From assembly GCA_963739235.1 (NCBI GenBank), contig CAVTZY010000042.1, forward strand, positions 124,001 through 188,000: 64,000 bases of DNA, given 5' to 3'. This document shows, in pieces, positions 29,495 to 38,246 of the stretch. The stretch is from JAFNAG01 sp963739235. Its GTDB lineage: Bacteria; Acidobacteriota; UBA6911. Numbering within the stretch: the stretch's first letter is position 1; each line of letters begins with the position of its first letter. Under the pieces are notes generated by a model. That model was not told the DNA's origin, did no database searches, and saw only the letters and a program-made list of their open reading frames with translations. Both the position numbers and the translations under genes were made by a program.

Positions 29495-30261
29495 TACGGC
29501 GTCACGGCGCGAGCTGCGCCCAGGAACAGAGCGGCAGTTATGACGCCGACAATCATCGTGATCACAAAATAAATCACGATAATGACGACTGCAGCCGCGA
29601 TCATATAGACGACCACTTTGTCCTGCGGCGTCTTCATGATTATCGGAACGCCAAGATAGAAGAGATAGATGCTGTAGATGGCACCTGCCAGCACACCCAG
29701 CACGCCGATGATCGGCAGCAGATTACAGATGCCGGCGATCCACAGCGCCGTGTAACTGTAGGCCACCAACTTCAGTGCGTCGACGATCGTTCCTTGCGAC
29801 TGGAAGGTGGGCGCCAGCTTTTCGATGATGAATGCGGCGAGGTAGACTCCGCCAAGCGATAAAACATACATCAGGATCGCGCCACCCAAACCGGCCGCCA
29901 ACGGGATCCGCAACACACTCGCGATCAAGGCGCCGATGAAGGCGGAACTGATGAAACCCGCGATCGCCGGAATCGCCGCCAAAATGACGATGTAGCCGGT
30001 AAACAAGCTCGCCACGCTGGTCGTTTCGCCGGCAATCACCGGCCACTCCTCCTTCGGTTTTGTAAGGATGTTGGTGACGCGGGTCATGAGGCTGGGCGCT
30101 GTCGCCCCAGCGGCAGGAGCATAGCTCCGCACTATCGGAGGCGGCGCGGTTGGACTCGCGCCGGCACTGGCTGAAGCCCCGGCGCTTGCGCCGCAGGATG
30201 TGCAGAAGGCTGCTCCTTCATTCAATTTTGCTCCACATTTTGGACAATAGGTCATGCTCAT
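29491..30261 (-). CDS. Zinc-ribbon Yip1-family membrane protein
   Basis: A 256-residue protein with an N-terminal zinc ribbon (YCPKCGAKLNEGAAFCTSCG, four Cys at about 6-26), a low-complexity Ala/Pro linker to about 55, then a LTKPKEEWPVIAGE motif and five hydrophobic helices typical of the Yip1 domain. Yip1 proteins in bacteria are integral membrane proteins of unsettled function. It is the first gene of a two-gene unit with the downstream methyltransferase (4-bp overlap), which may point to a shared membrane-linked task. Confidence 0.85.
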   Translation of the reverse strand: MSMTYCPKCGAKLNEGAAFCTSCGASAGASASAGASPTAPPPIVRSYAPAAGATAPSLMTRVTNILTKPKEEWPVIAGETTSVASLFTGYIVILAAIPAIAGFISSAFIGALIASVLRIPLAAGLGGAILMYVLSLGGVYLAAFIIEKLAPTFQSQGTIVDALKLVAYSYTALWIAGICNLLPIIGVLGVLAGAIYSIYLFYLGVPIIMKTPQDKVVVYMIAAAVVIIVIYFVITMIVGVITAALFLGAARAVTPY

Positions 30262-30631
30262 TTCCTCTCATCTAAAGGCCAAGCGACCGGTCGCCAACGA
30301 TGCCTAAGCGACTGCTCAGTCCGGATAAACTTCATAAGCTGAAACGAACACCGATTAGAACCGCACATAGTAGTTTACCGATAATGGCGCGAGAGAAAGG
30401 TGTCCTTTGGCCGAGGCTATCCGATAACGTCCCACCGGTCAATAAAAGAATTGGCAAAAGAAACCGGCCGGAATGAGACGTAGCCGGTGTGCCGCGGGAT
30501 GTCACCTATGAGATGGCGGCTGTACACGGGTACAATCATGACGCGACCCGTTGATACATCCGCACCGGCGCTGACCCCCACTTGCGTCAGGAGGAAGATG
30601 TCCGGTCGGCGGAAGGAGAATCGGCGGGCGG
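30262..30631. other. 370-bp intergenic region
   Basis: The gap lies upstream of the Yip1-type gene and downstream of the second kinase, both on the minus strand, so it should hold the promoter for the Yip1 gene. The right part near the kinase end is GC-rich. I see no coding sequence, repeat or clear hairpin-plus-T terminator. Confidence 0.4.
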
Positions 30632-32527
30632 TTATTTCTTAAGAGTCCAGTATATTATGATGGAGTCGTACTTCTTGTTGCCGCTGCTGAGGATGATTTG
30701 CGACCAGCCGTTGTCTTGTGCGGGCGCCAGCCGGATTTTAACGTCTTTTGGCTCCACCCTGATCGTCACAGGCACCCCGGGTAATTGCCCTGTCAGAACT
30801 CCAAAATTGGCGCCCTTTGGGCTGATTGTCAGAATGGTGTTTTTTCCTATCGGTCCCGTCCAGGTGAGGACGCCTGCCAATGGAATCGGAGCGCGCACGT
30901 CAACTTTGGCGGGAGCAGGCTTCGCCGCGGCGGATTTTGGTGCCGAAGGTCTGTCCGGCTTGACTGATTGCGCCGCGACCGGAGGGGCAGCGCCCGCTGC
31001 GGGCTCGGACGCCTTCTCCGTCCGCTTGGCAACTTCGGGAGCGGCTGGCGCCGCCCCAGTGTTATTGCTTCGGGCGATCGAAGGCGGCGGGGGAGTGGCT
31101 GGCACCGCCGCAGTGTCATTGCTTCGGGCGATCGAAGGCGGCTGGGGAGCGGAAGCCAGGGGGACGGACTCCCGCTTGCCGAGGATTCCGACCAGCGCAA
31201 ACACGACAACGGCGATGACGATGAGCCCGGCAACGGCAATCCAGACGAGCCTGGCACGGTTCCTTGCCGGCCCTTCCGGGAGCGCCTGAGGCTCCGCGAC
31301 CTGCGGCGCAGTCAAGCCTGCCGCGGCGCTGCTGTGCTCCTTTGCTTCCAGAGGCGAAGTGGAGTCAAGATCCGGTCGCCCTGCACCCGCATCGGTCCCG
31401 CCGGCGGGTGGAGCATTAAACAATCCCGAAGCATCATAATTGCCTGCAACGAACGTAGCAGCAGGCTGGAGACCGGAGGCAGTAGAGCGTGCACATGCCT
31501 CTGCCGGGGCTTCGCCCAGCATCGTCGCTGTCACTTCCGCCGGGACTGTTCCGGGCGGGAGCGAAGTCGCGGCACCAGCCCCCTCCACAGCGGAGCCTTC
31601 TTGGGGCTGATGTCCGGGGCCGGCTGCTTCCAATGGAGGCACGTCAGCCGTTGGATGTGCATGGGACGAAGGAGTCAATCGCTCCCCTGCTCGGCCGGAC
31701 AACTCAGCCTTGTGGTACTCGCTTGCCTCTTCAAGATCCCGCGCAAAACCAGAGCAGTCCGGATAACGGTGCGCCGGGTCTTTTGACAGGGCTTTTTTGA
31801 AAACGGCCTGGATTTCCGGACCCAGGTTCGTGCTCATATACTCCGGCTCCTCCCATAGGATCTTGGTGAGAACTGCCGTCAGAGTAGGTCCGTCAAACGG
31901 CAGCTTCCCGGTCAGCATCCGGAATGCCACCACGGCGAGGCTGAACTGATCGGAACGGCCATCAACCTGCCGGCCTTGCGCCTGTTCGGGTGACATGTAG
32001 TTGGGTGTGCCAACGACAAAGCCGGCTTGAGTCAGTCCTGTTGATTCCGAGATCTTCGCAATACCGAAGTCGGCGATCTTCACCTTCCCCTCGAGGCATA
32101 TCATGATGTTGGAAGGTTTGATATCCCGGTGGATGACGCCTTTGCTGTGGGCATAGTCCAGCGCTGCCGCCGCCTTGTTCAAAACTCCCAGGAACGTTCT
32201 GCGATGCTGGGGAACTCCGCTGGAGAAAACTTCTTCCATCGTGGTGCCGTCAACGAACTCCATCACGATGTAGGCTTTTTCGTCCTCCTCGCCGATGTCG
32301 TAGATGGTCACAATTCCGGGATGGGAAAGGACGCCGGCCGACTGGGCTTCCCGACGGAGCCGCAGTCGCAGCTCGTCGCGGGTCTGGCCGGCTTGCACCG
32401 CTCCCATATTGATGGTCTTGATAGCGACTGTGCGGCCGATGAGCGGATCCCAGGCGGCGTAGACTATTCCCATCGCTCCTCGACCGACTTCCCTGGTCAC
32501 CTGGTATCGGCCTATGTTTTCCACCAT
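30632..32527 (-). CDS. Transmembrane Ser/Thr protein kinase, second copy
   Basis: The 631-residue protein has a full kinase domain at about 7-265: VGRGAMGIVYAA, VAIKTINMG, VIHRDIKPSNIMI near 140, ADFGIAKISES and NYMSPEQAQGR. A variable Pro/Ala region follows, one transmembrane helix lies at about 424-446 (LVWIAVAGLIVIAVVVFALV), and the outer part contains a duplicated PPSIARSN(D/N)T segment at about 465 and 482, visible as a DNA repeat near 31070 and 31120. The terminal 100 residues (PLAGVLTWTGPIGKNTILTI...GNKKYDSIIIYWTLKK) form a beta-rich domain. It lies 370 bp from the T6SS-linked block, so membership of that block is uncertain. Confidence 0.9.
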   Translation of the reverse strand: MVENIGRYQVTREVGRGAMGIVYAAWDPLIGRTVAIKTINMGAVQAGQTRDELRLRLRREAQSAGVLSHPGIVTIYDIGEEDEKAYIVMEFVDGTTMEEVFSSGVPQHRRTFLGVLNKAAAALDYAHSKGVIHRDIKPSNIMICLEGKVKIADFGIAKISESTGLTQAGFVVGTPNYMSPEQAQGRQVDGRSDQFSLAVVAFRMLTGKLPFDGPTLTAVLTKILWEEPEYMSTNLGPEIQAVFKKALSKDPAHRYPDCSGFARDLEEASEYHKAELSGRAGERLTPSSHAHPTADVPPLEAAGPGHQPQEGSAVEGAGAATSLPPGTVPAEVTATMLGEAPAEACARSTASGLQPAATFVAGNYDASGLFNAPPAGGTDAGAGRPDLDSTSPLEAKEHSSAAAGLTAPQVAEPQALPEGPARNRARLVWIAVAGLIVIAVVVFALVGILGKRESVPLASAPQPPSIARSNDTAAVPATPPPPSIARSNNTGAAPAAPEVAKRTEKASEPAAGAAPPVAAQSVKPDRPSAPKSAAAKPAPAKVDVRAPIPLAGVLTWTGPIGKNTILTISPKGANFGVLTGQLPGVPVTIRVEPKDVKIRLAPAQDNGWSQIILSSGNKKYDSIIIYWTLKK

Positions 32528-32833
32528 GTTGATATTATAGCTCCCTTTGCCGGAGGATGAGCGTCACAATCCTGCTGGAAAGAAAATTTAATGAACATAC
32601 CCTGTAGCGGCAATGGCCCACAGAGCGCCGGGCGCCGCCAGGCGCTCACTTCGCTTAAGTATTTTCATGCGCATGGTTGCCCCCGGTGCATGGGAGACTG
32701 CGTTGAGAAATGGAGATTCCCGGCAGCATTTGTGGATAGCAGTGGCGCTTGGGGGGCTTGCGGGCATAAAATCTGCTTGGTGGCTTAGCTTGTGAAAGGC
32801 TGATCACGCGATTTGTTCATGGAGATATTTGCT
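32528..32833. other. 306-bp intergenic region before bTHX
   Basis: The gap between the divergent kinase and bTHX genes should contain promoters for both. It holds short overlapping open frames that lack ribosome sites and family similarity, and I do not call them genes. No operator palindrome was noticed. Confidence 0.35.
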
Positions 32834-32938
32834 ATGGGCAAAGGGGATATCCGGACAAGGCGGGGAAAAATCTATCGCGGCACCTTCGGTAAGACGCGGC
32901 CGAAGAAGAAGAAGAGACGGGCGCGAACTAAGAACTAG
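32834..32938 (+). CDS. 30S ribosomal protein bTHX, 34 residues
   Basis: A very short gene starting with ATG at 32834, with GGAG about 10 nt upstream. The product begins MGKGDIRTRRGKIYRGTFGK and ends in TRPKKKKRRARTKN, which is the Thx family: a tiny, Arg/Lys-rich peptide that sits in a pocket at the top of the 30S head and stabilises rRNA. The MGKGD start and the RGKI(Y/F)RG(T/S)(F/Y)GK(T/Y)RP core are diagnostic. It stands alone between a divergent kinase gene and a secreted-protein gene. Confidence 0.9.
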   Translation: MGKGDIRTRRGKIYRGTFGKTRPKKKKRRARTKN

Positions 32939-33120
32939 TCCTAAGCCAGCACGCGCGTGTCGCAATCAGCTGCCATACCAGAATCGGAATGCAGAAGAGG
33001 TTCCTGCCCAAATCAGAGGGGGGCATTTTGTCTTCCGGGCAGGAAACCATGGCGGCTTTTGTGCATCATTTGAATGAGCAACCGGTAATTAGATTATCCA
33101 AAGATTGCATGGAGGCAAGA

Positions 33121-34137
33121 ATGAAACGATTACGAAAGCTGACGCCTTTTCTCTTTCTGTCCCTCCTGTTGCCTGTCGGACTTGTGAAGGCTGAGATCAA
33201 GACGGAAGAGAAGAGTCTCGTCAAGTTCGAGGGAATCCTGGGCAAAATGATGGGTCTGTTCGGGGGCAAAGCCGCCAAGGAAGGTGTGATTGACACCGTG
33301 GCGGTGCGAGGGAATCGCAAAGCCACGATGGGTGACACCACGGGAGAAATTATCGATCTGGGCGAAGAAAAGGTCTACAGCCTCGACCTCCGCAAGAAGA
33401 CCTATGAAGTCGCGACCTTCGACGAGATACGGCGCAAGATACTGGAGGCACAGGAGAAGGCTGCCAAGGCGGCCAAGCAGGAGCAGAAGGAAGTGCAGCC
33501 TCAAGGTCCGGACACGGAGCAAGATTTTACCGTGAAGGAATCCGGCCAGAAAAAGAACATCAACGGTTTCGATTGTCGTGAAGTCATCATGACAATCACG
33601 ACCCGACAGAAAGGAAAAACACTCGAAGAGGGCGGCGGCATGGTGATGACCGCCAATGTGTGGCTGGGCCCCGAAATCCCTGCTCTGAAGGAAATCACGG
33701 ATTTCGCTTTGCGTTATTCCCAGAAGTTGAATCTTGGTTCTCCGCTTGGCGGCGATATGGAACAAACGGCTACGGCCCTGGCCATGTATCCCGGCCTGCA
33801 GAACATGATGGCCAAGTATCAGTCGCAGCAGATGGATATGAAGGGGTCGCCAATCCTGACCGTCGCCACGATAGAATCGGTCCAGTCGGCACAACAGCAG
33901 GCTGCCAGCGAAAAAAAGCAGCAGGATGAGGGTGGAGGTGGCGGCGGCGGCCTGAACCCGATGAAAGGCCTCGGCAGTTTGATCGGAAAGAAACTCGCCG
34001 GCAAGAAAGATGATCAGGGGGCGGCAGGCAAAGGCAGGGCCACCATCATGACCATGAATCATGAGTTGCTGAAGGCGGTCACCACCGTCAGCGAATCCGA
34101 CACGGCCATTCCCGCAGGCTTCAAAGAAAAGAAATAG
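33121..34137 (+). CDS. Secreted protein of the DUF4412 / LolA-like type
   Basis: The start at 33121 has GGAGG 7 nt upstream and gives a signal peptide (LRKLTPFLFLSLLLPVGLVKA), so the longer opening from 32989 is ignored. The 338-residue product has an early beta-rich part (DTVAVRGNRKATMGDTTGEI, then KVYSLDLRKKTYEVATFDEI), a Lys/Gln-rich coil around 100-125, and INGFDCREVIMTI near 155. This arrangement is typical of periplasmic DUF4412-like proteins that may bind lipids or metal; exact function unknown. A Gly/Lys-rich low-complexity segment (GGGGGGGLNPMKGLGSLIGK) precedes the C-terminus. Confidence 0.7.
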   Translation: MKRLRKLTPFLFLSLLLPVGLVKAEIKTEEKSLVKFEGILGKMMGLFGGKAAKEGVIDTVAVRGNRKATMGDTTGEIIDLGEEKVYSLDLRKKTYEVATFDEIRRKILEAQEKAAKAAKQEQKEVQPQGPDTEQDFTVKESGQKKNINGFDCREVIMTITTRQKGKTLEEGGGMVMTANVWLGPEIPALKEITDFALRYSQKLNLGSPLGGDMEQTATALAMYPGLQNMMAKYQSQQMDMKGSPILTVATIESVQSAQQQAASEKKQQDEGGGGGGGLNPMKGLGSLIGKKLAGKKDDQGAAGKGRATIMTMNHELLKAVTTVSESDTAIPAGFKEKK

Positions 34138-34286
34138 CATCGAATGGCTCAAAGCCATGGGTCGCACAAGTTCCGCGCGACCCGTGGCCGAGGCGAACGC
34201 CCTGCCTCAGCTCAGAGCTCTTTACGGAGTAAGCATGAGCAATCGCCGGAGAAGTCGGGCTCATCCTTGACATGCTGGAGCATGTG

Positions 34287-34771
34287 ATGGCTCATGACGA
34301 ATACCCGATTACTCCCGCAGTCAGGCTTTTGCGGGAGCGCAAGATTGACTTCAAACCGCACCTCTACAAATACCAGGAGCACGGAGGCACCCGGGTGGGG
34401 CCCTGGAGCTCGGCCTGCCGGAACACATTCTGGTTAAGACTCTGGTCATGGAAACGGACCAGCGCAAACCTCTGATTGTACTCATGCATGGGGATTTCGA
34501 GGTCTCCACCAAGCAACTGGCCCGCACCCTGGGAGTTAAGACCGTGTCGCCTTGTGACGAGCGTACCGCGACGCGTTTCACCGGCTATCTATTGGGCGGA
34601 ACGAGCCCCTTCGGCACGCGGACGACGATGCCCATTTACGTGGAAAAATCGATCTTTGATTTACCGCGCATCTTGATCAATGGAGGGAAGCGCGGCTTCC
34701 TGGTCGAGATCGACCCGCAGATGCTGCGCACGATATTCCCGGTCACCGAGGTCGAAGTCGCCATCCGCTAG
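34287..34771 (+). CDS. ybaK: YbaK-type aminoacyl-tRNA deacylase, frameshifted
   Basis: YbaK/EbsC proteins hydrolyse mischarged Cys-tRNA(Pro) in the cytoplasm. The first frame reads YPITPAVRLLRERKIDF and HLYKYQEHGGTRV; at the G run 34396-34400 the similarity moves to another frame as LELGLPEHILVKTLVME and continues to the stop at 34771. One additional G would restore VGALELGLPEHILV. The second part contains VLMHGDFEVSTKQLARTLG, GYLLGGTSPFGTRTTMPIYV (the family signature) and INGGKRGFLVEIDP. Joined length is about 161 residues, normal for the family. The start at 34287 is chosen for the GGAG 9 nt upstream. Confidence 0.85.
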
Positions 34772-34951
34772 ACCGGGTGCAGTCCGTCGAATGTTCCCAG
34801 TACTTCTAGCATTACCGAAGTTTGAGGGTGCGATAGGAAAGATCATGGAGCGATCGTATTAAGACTTTGCGAACCATTTTCCTTCCTGGATCATCTAAGA
34901 CTATAGCGGCTGTCAGCGCAGGCCGCGAAATGTTCTCCGAGGAGAGCCAAG

Positions 34952-35521
34952 ATGCATATCTACAAAAGGTTGGCTATAGTTTTGGCCTTTGGCTTGATTC
35001 TGAGTTCCGTGCCCGCAATAGCACAAAGCGGACAGAGCAATCAGAAGAAAGAACCGGTGTCATCCAACTCATCGGCAGTAAAGTCCTCCCGCCCCTTTCG
35101 AATCAGGTTGGGAGGTTTTTCCTTCGGAGCCGGATACAGCCGTTACTCAGGCTATTACCCTTACTACCCCTATTACTCTTACTATCCATTCTATCGTCCA
35201 TTCTACTACGATCCGATCTATCCCCCTTTGTATGGCTACTATTCTCCGGCAATGTACCACCCTGGCTGGTATACCGGCTTCTCCCAGCAAGCCGGTATGG
35301 GCGAAATCAGGCTCCAGTCCAATCTCAAAGATGCCGATGTTTTTATAGATGATGCTTGGGCGGGGAAATTGAAAGACTTGAAAATCTTGTGGTTGGAGCC
35401 GGGAGCCTACAACTTGAAGGTCCAAGCTGAAAATTATGCGCCGTTCACGGTGCGAATCTATGTCTTGAGCAGCATAACCCTGAAAGTCGACGCAAATCTG
35501 GCGCCGCTAAAGGAGCCCTGA
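34952..35521 (+). CDS. Secreted Tyr-rich protein with PEGA domain
   Basis: A 189-residue protein with a signal peptide (LAIVLAFGLILSSVPAIAQ). Residues about 60-110 are extremely tyrosine-rich (GYYPYYPYYSYYPFYRPFYY). The last 75 residues form a PEGA-type beta domain: GEIRLQSNLKDADVFIDDAW, KILWLEPGAYNLKVQAENYA, ending in VDANL. PEGA domains are found in surface-exposed proteins. GAGGAGAG stands before the ATG. It ends 3 bp before the next gene, so the two are probably coexpressed. Confidence 0.8.
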   Translation: MHIYKRLAIVLAFGLILSSVPAIAQSGQSNQKKEPVSSNSSAVKSSRPFRIRLGGFSFGAGYSRYSGYYPYYPYYSYYPFYRPFYYDPIYPPLYGYYSPAMYHPGWYTGFSQQAGMGEIRLQSNLKDADVFIDDAWAGKLKDLKILWLEPGAYNLKVQAENYAPFTVRIYVLSSITLKVDANLAPLKEP

Positions 35522-35524
35522 ACC

Positions 35525-36220
35525 ATGAAATCCATTACGATTTGCTCGGTCTTGATTCTTACTACCGCGCTCCTGATTGCTGCCCAGGGGACGGTTCCCC
35601 TGAAGAAGGCAACGGAGTATCGCAGCCATGTCGAAGTTGACGGCGCCGGTCTTGGGGCGGCCGTCCTCAACGACGCCCAGACGAAGCAGCGTTTTGTCTC
35701 GGATTTGGGCCGTGACTACCTGGTTGTCGAAGTGGGCTTGTACCCCAAAGCGGGGGCCGATCTAAAGGTACAGCCGGAACAATTTGTGCTCCACGTTTCG
35801 GGGCAGGATCGAGCCCTTCGTTCCGAGAATCCCAAAGTGGTTGCCGCCTCTCTGCAAAAGACCGAAGGCTCAAAACGCGACATTGCGATCATTCCTCATG
35901 CGGAGGTCGGCTATGAAAGCGGCAGGCGCGGATACGATCCGACTACAGGCACATACGGTCGCACAACCGGAGGCATCTACACTTCAACCGGTATCGGGGT
36001 GGTCGTAGGAGAGGCCTCCCCCAGCTCCAATCCCAAGAATGAAGAGGTTATGGCGCTGGAACTGTCGGAAAAGGGCCTGCCGGGCGGGACTTTTACCAAA
36101 CCGGTTGTCGGCCACCTCTACTTCCGGGTGGGCAAGGAGACTTTCAAAGACAACAAAGCCAGGCTTGAGCTGACCTATGAGATCAACGGTAAGGAAGGAA
36201 CCCTCGCATTGAAGCGCTGA
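35525..36220 (+). CDS. Secreted protein of unknown function
   Basis: A 231-residue protein with an N-terminal export signal (ITICSVLILTTALLIAAQG). The body is beta-rich with HVEVDGAGLGAAVLND, DYLVVEVGLYPKAGADLKV and PVVGHLYFRVGKE near the end, and a Gly/Tyr-rich loop (GRRGYDPTTGTYGRTTGG) in the middle. I recognise no family. It directly follows the PEGA gene and may act with it at the cell surface (inference). Confidence 0.75.
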   Translation: MKSITICSVLILTTALLIAAQGTVPLKKATEYRSHVEVDGAGLGAAVLNDAQTKQRFVSDLGRDYLVVEVGLYPKAGADLKVQPEQFVLHVSGQDRALRSENPKVVAASLQKTEGSKRDIAIIPHAEVGYESGRRGYDPTTGTYGRTTGGIYTSTGIGVVVGEASPSSNPKNEEVMALELSEKGLPGGTFTKPVVGHLYFRVGKETFKDNKARLELTYEINGKEGTLALKR

Positions 36221-36291
36221 GAATCAGGATGCGCCTACCAACGCAGCCGCGGGCAGCCGATCACTGAACCCCTCGCTGACTGGAGAGCCTC

Positions 36292-36319
36292 TTGACACAA
36301 ATTATGTGAATCACATAAT
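36292..36319 (+). promoter_or_regulatory. vapBC promoter overlapped by a palindromic operator
   Basis: TTGACA (36292-36297) and CATAAT (36314-36319) with a 16-bp spacer form a near-consensus promoter. A perfect inverted repeat ATTATGTG-AAT-CACATAAT (36301-36319) covers the spacer and -10 box, an ideal place for autorepression by the antitoxin or the VapBC complex. Transcription would begin about 7 nt after the -10, at or next to the ATG at 36328, so the message is probably leaderless. Confidence 0.8.
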
Positions 36320-36327
36320 ATGTGAGA

Positions 36328-36579
36328 ATGGCGGGAAAGAAGAACCTCACTTTGGCGCTGGATGAAGATCTGATCGTCAAGGCCCGGGTGGTCGCCGCGC
36401 GCCGGCGCACGTCCCTGACAAAACTGGTCCGGCGGAGCATCGAGGAAATTGTATCAACGGATCGAGGACGAGCGCAGGCTAAGGTGCGCCTGAATGCCCT
36501 CATGCGCAAGCCCAAGCTGAAGGTCGGCAAAGCACGCTGGACAAGAGACGAGCTTCATGACCGCTCTGATCTTCGTTGA
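36328..36579 (+). CDS. vapB: VapB-type ribbon-helix-helix antitoxin
   Basis: The 83-residue protein starts at the ATG at 36328 (MAGKKNLTLALDEDLIVKAR); a GTG two codons earlier would overlap the presumed transcription start. The beta strand NLTLALDEDLI followed by two helices (KARVVAARRRTSLTKLVRRS) is a ribbon-helix-helix DNA-binding fold. The C-terminal tail (about 50-83) would bind and block the toxin. It overlaps vapC by 23 bp. Expression is likely autorepressed through the palindrome just upstream. Confidence 0.85.
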   Translation: MAGKKNLTLALDEDLIVKARVVAARRRTSLTKLVRRSIEEIVSTDRGRAQAKVRLNALMRKPKLKVGKARWTRDELHDRSDLR

Positions 36580-36982
36580 CACCAACATATTGATCTACGC
36601 ATTCGCCGAAACGGGAGATGAACGGCATGGCAAGGCCGCTTCCGTGGTCGTGCGCCTCCTCGACGAACAGGCCGCCGCGTTGAGCGTGCAGGTGCTGAAG
36701 GAGTTCTACACCGTCGCGACTCGGAAGATACCCAAGACCTTGTCCCGTAAAGAAGCGGCTGTAGTGATCCGTGATCTCTGCCTTACCTGCCGCGTGATGG
36801 ATGATACGCTGCCCCAGCTCCATCGGGCCCTGGAGCTTGTGAACGCACACGGCCTCTCCATTTGGGACGCATCGATCGTCGCCGCAGCGGAAGCCGTGGG
36901 CTGCACCGGGCTCTACACCGAGGACCTGGTCCACGGGTCCGTGATCGGAACCGTGCAAATCACCAACCCGTTGCGACCGTAG
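36557..36982 (+). CDS. vapC: VapC-type PIN-domain toxin ribonuclease
   Basis: A 141-residue PIN-domain protein. The first catalytic acid is in LIFVDTNILIYAFAE (Asp at about 8), a Glu is in VLKEFYTVATRK near 50, and the late acids lie in LSIWDASIVAAAEAVG near 105 and LYTEDL near 122. VapC toxins cut tRNA or rRNA when freed from VapB. The gene overlaps the antitoxin, which fits coupled synthesis, and converges on the M20 peptidase gene with a 10-bp gap. Confidence 0.9.
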   Translation: MTALIFVDTNILIYAFAETGDERHGKAASVVVRLLDEQAAALSVQVLKEFYTVATRKIPKTLSRKEAAVVIRDLCLTCRVMDDTLPQLHRALELVNAHGLSIWDASIVAAAEAVGCTGLYTEDLVHGSVIGTVQITNPLRP

Positions 36983-36992
36983 CGTTTGAAAT

Positions 36993-38246
36993 TCACTTCT
37001 GTGTGAGCGCGATGGCCAGGAGTGTGACGCGCTGCGATCCCTTCCACGAATCGGTCGTGTCGAAGGACTCTCCGAGAGAATGGGCGCCGCTTCCGGTGCC
37101 GCCGCCCCCGATCGTGATAGCCGGCACGCCCAGACTCATCGGTAGGTTGGAATCGGTGGATCCCTCATTGAGCGAGGACTTGAGGCCCAGGGTTTTCGAT
37201 ACGGACAGCGCGGCCTGAACGATTTGGGAAGACTCCGGCGTGCTTCCTGCCGGACGCTCGCCCACCGTTTCGCTGACCATGGTCAGCTTGCCGTTCCCAC
37301 CCCAGCGCGCATTCTCTTCCGTCAGTGCCTGATCGACGGCCTGTTGAAACTTTGTTACCAGGGCCTTGAGGGACACGGGATCCGCAGATCGCATGTCCAT
37401 CTCCATCCAGGCCTCGAAAGCGATCGAGTTTACGGAGGTGCCACCGCCGATCCGGCCGACATTGAAAGTGGTCTTGGGCTTGTCCGGAACCTGGAAATCA
37501 GAGATCATGGCGATGGCGCGCCCCAATGCATGGACCGGGTTGGCCAGGCCGAAGGCTCCGTAGCTGTGCCCGCCGGGCCCTTTGTAAGTTACCTTGTAGC
37601 GATAGCTGCCGACCGCCACGTTCGTGATGCCGTGGCCCGTGCCGTCAATGGATACAAAGCGGTCGATTGTTCCCTTCAGGGTGTCGTTGAACAGTTGCCT
37701 GACTCCGCGCAGGTCTCCCAGCCCTTCCTCGCCGACATTGGCTACAAATGTGATGGTTCCCGGAGTCTGGACTTTCTCCTGCTGAAGCGAGCGGGCCACA
37801 TTGACGAGGACTGCAAGTCCACGGCAATCGTCCCCGATCCCGGGTGCCTTGATCACGTTTCCATTGCGCGAGGTCTTCACGCTGGTGCCATCGGGGAAGA
37901 CCGTGTCCAGGTGCGCGGCAAGAACCAGGTGCGGATGAAGCGCGAGTCCCGGGCGTTCGCCAAGAACATTGCCCGCCTTGTCGATCCGGATATTGCGGAG
38001 ACCCAGTTCTTCGAATGCCTGTTTTAAAACCAGCGCGCGTCTCCCCTCCTGGAATGGGGGAGCGGCGACTTCGCAAAACCGGATCTGGTCTTCGATTGCC
38101 CGTGTTTCGTTCTGCCTTGCCGCATCCAGCGCGGCGCGGACCGAAGGATCATTCATCAAGCGCGCGCCGATGTCAGGCCCTTCCTGCGAAAAGCTGACGC
38201 CGATGGAAGCGAGCGTGATTGCTAATAGACACAGCTTCATTCTCAT
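36993..38246 (-). CDS. Exported M20-family metallopeptidase
   Basis: A 417-residue zinc peptidase of the M20 clan. The start at 38246 (MRMKLCLLAITLASIG) has GGAGGA 5 nt upstream and gives a signal peptide; an open frame further upstream is not used. Metal-site motifs are LVLAAHLDTVFPDG (His and Asp, about 122), APGIGDDCRGLA (bridging Asp, about 153), VGEEGLGD (Glu pair, about 188) and TGSGAHSLGES (His, near 390). A dimerisation domain occupies the middle (GHSYGAFGLANPVHALGRAI). It is likely a periplasmic peptidase; the substrate is unknown. Confidence 0.88.
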   Translation of the reverse strand: MRMKLCLLAITLASIGVSFSQEGPDIGARLMNDPSVRAALDAARQNETRAIEDQIRFCEVAAPPFQEGRRALVLKQAFEELGLRNIRIDKAGNVLGERPGLALHPHLVLAAHLDTVFPDGTSVKTSRNGNVIKAPGIGDDCRGLAVLVNVARSLQQEKVQTPGTITFVANVGEEGLGDLRGVRQLFNDTLKGTIDRFVSIDGTGHGITNVAVGSYRYKVTYKGPGGHSYGAFGLANPVHALGRAIAMISDFQVPDKPKTTFNVGRIGGGTSVNSIAFEAWMEMDMRSADPVSLKALVTKFQQAVDQALTEENARWGGNGKLTMVSETVGERPAGSTPESSQIVQAALSVSKTLGLKSSLNEGSTDSNLPMSLGVPAITIGGGGTGSGAHSLGESFDTTDSWKGSQRVTLLAIALTQK

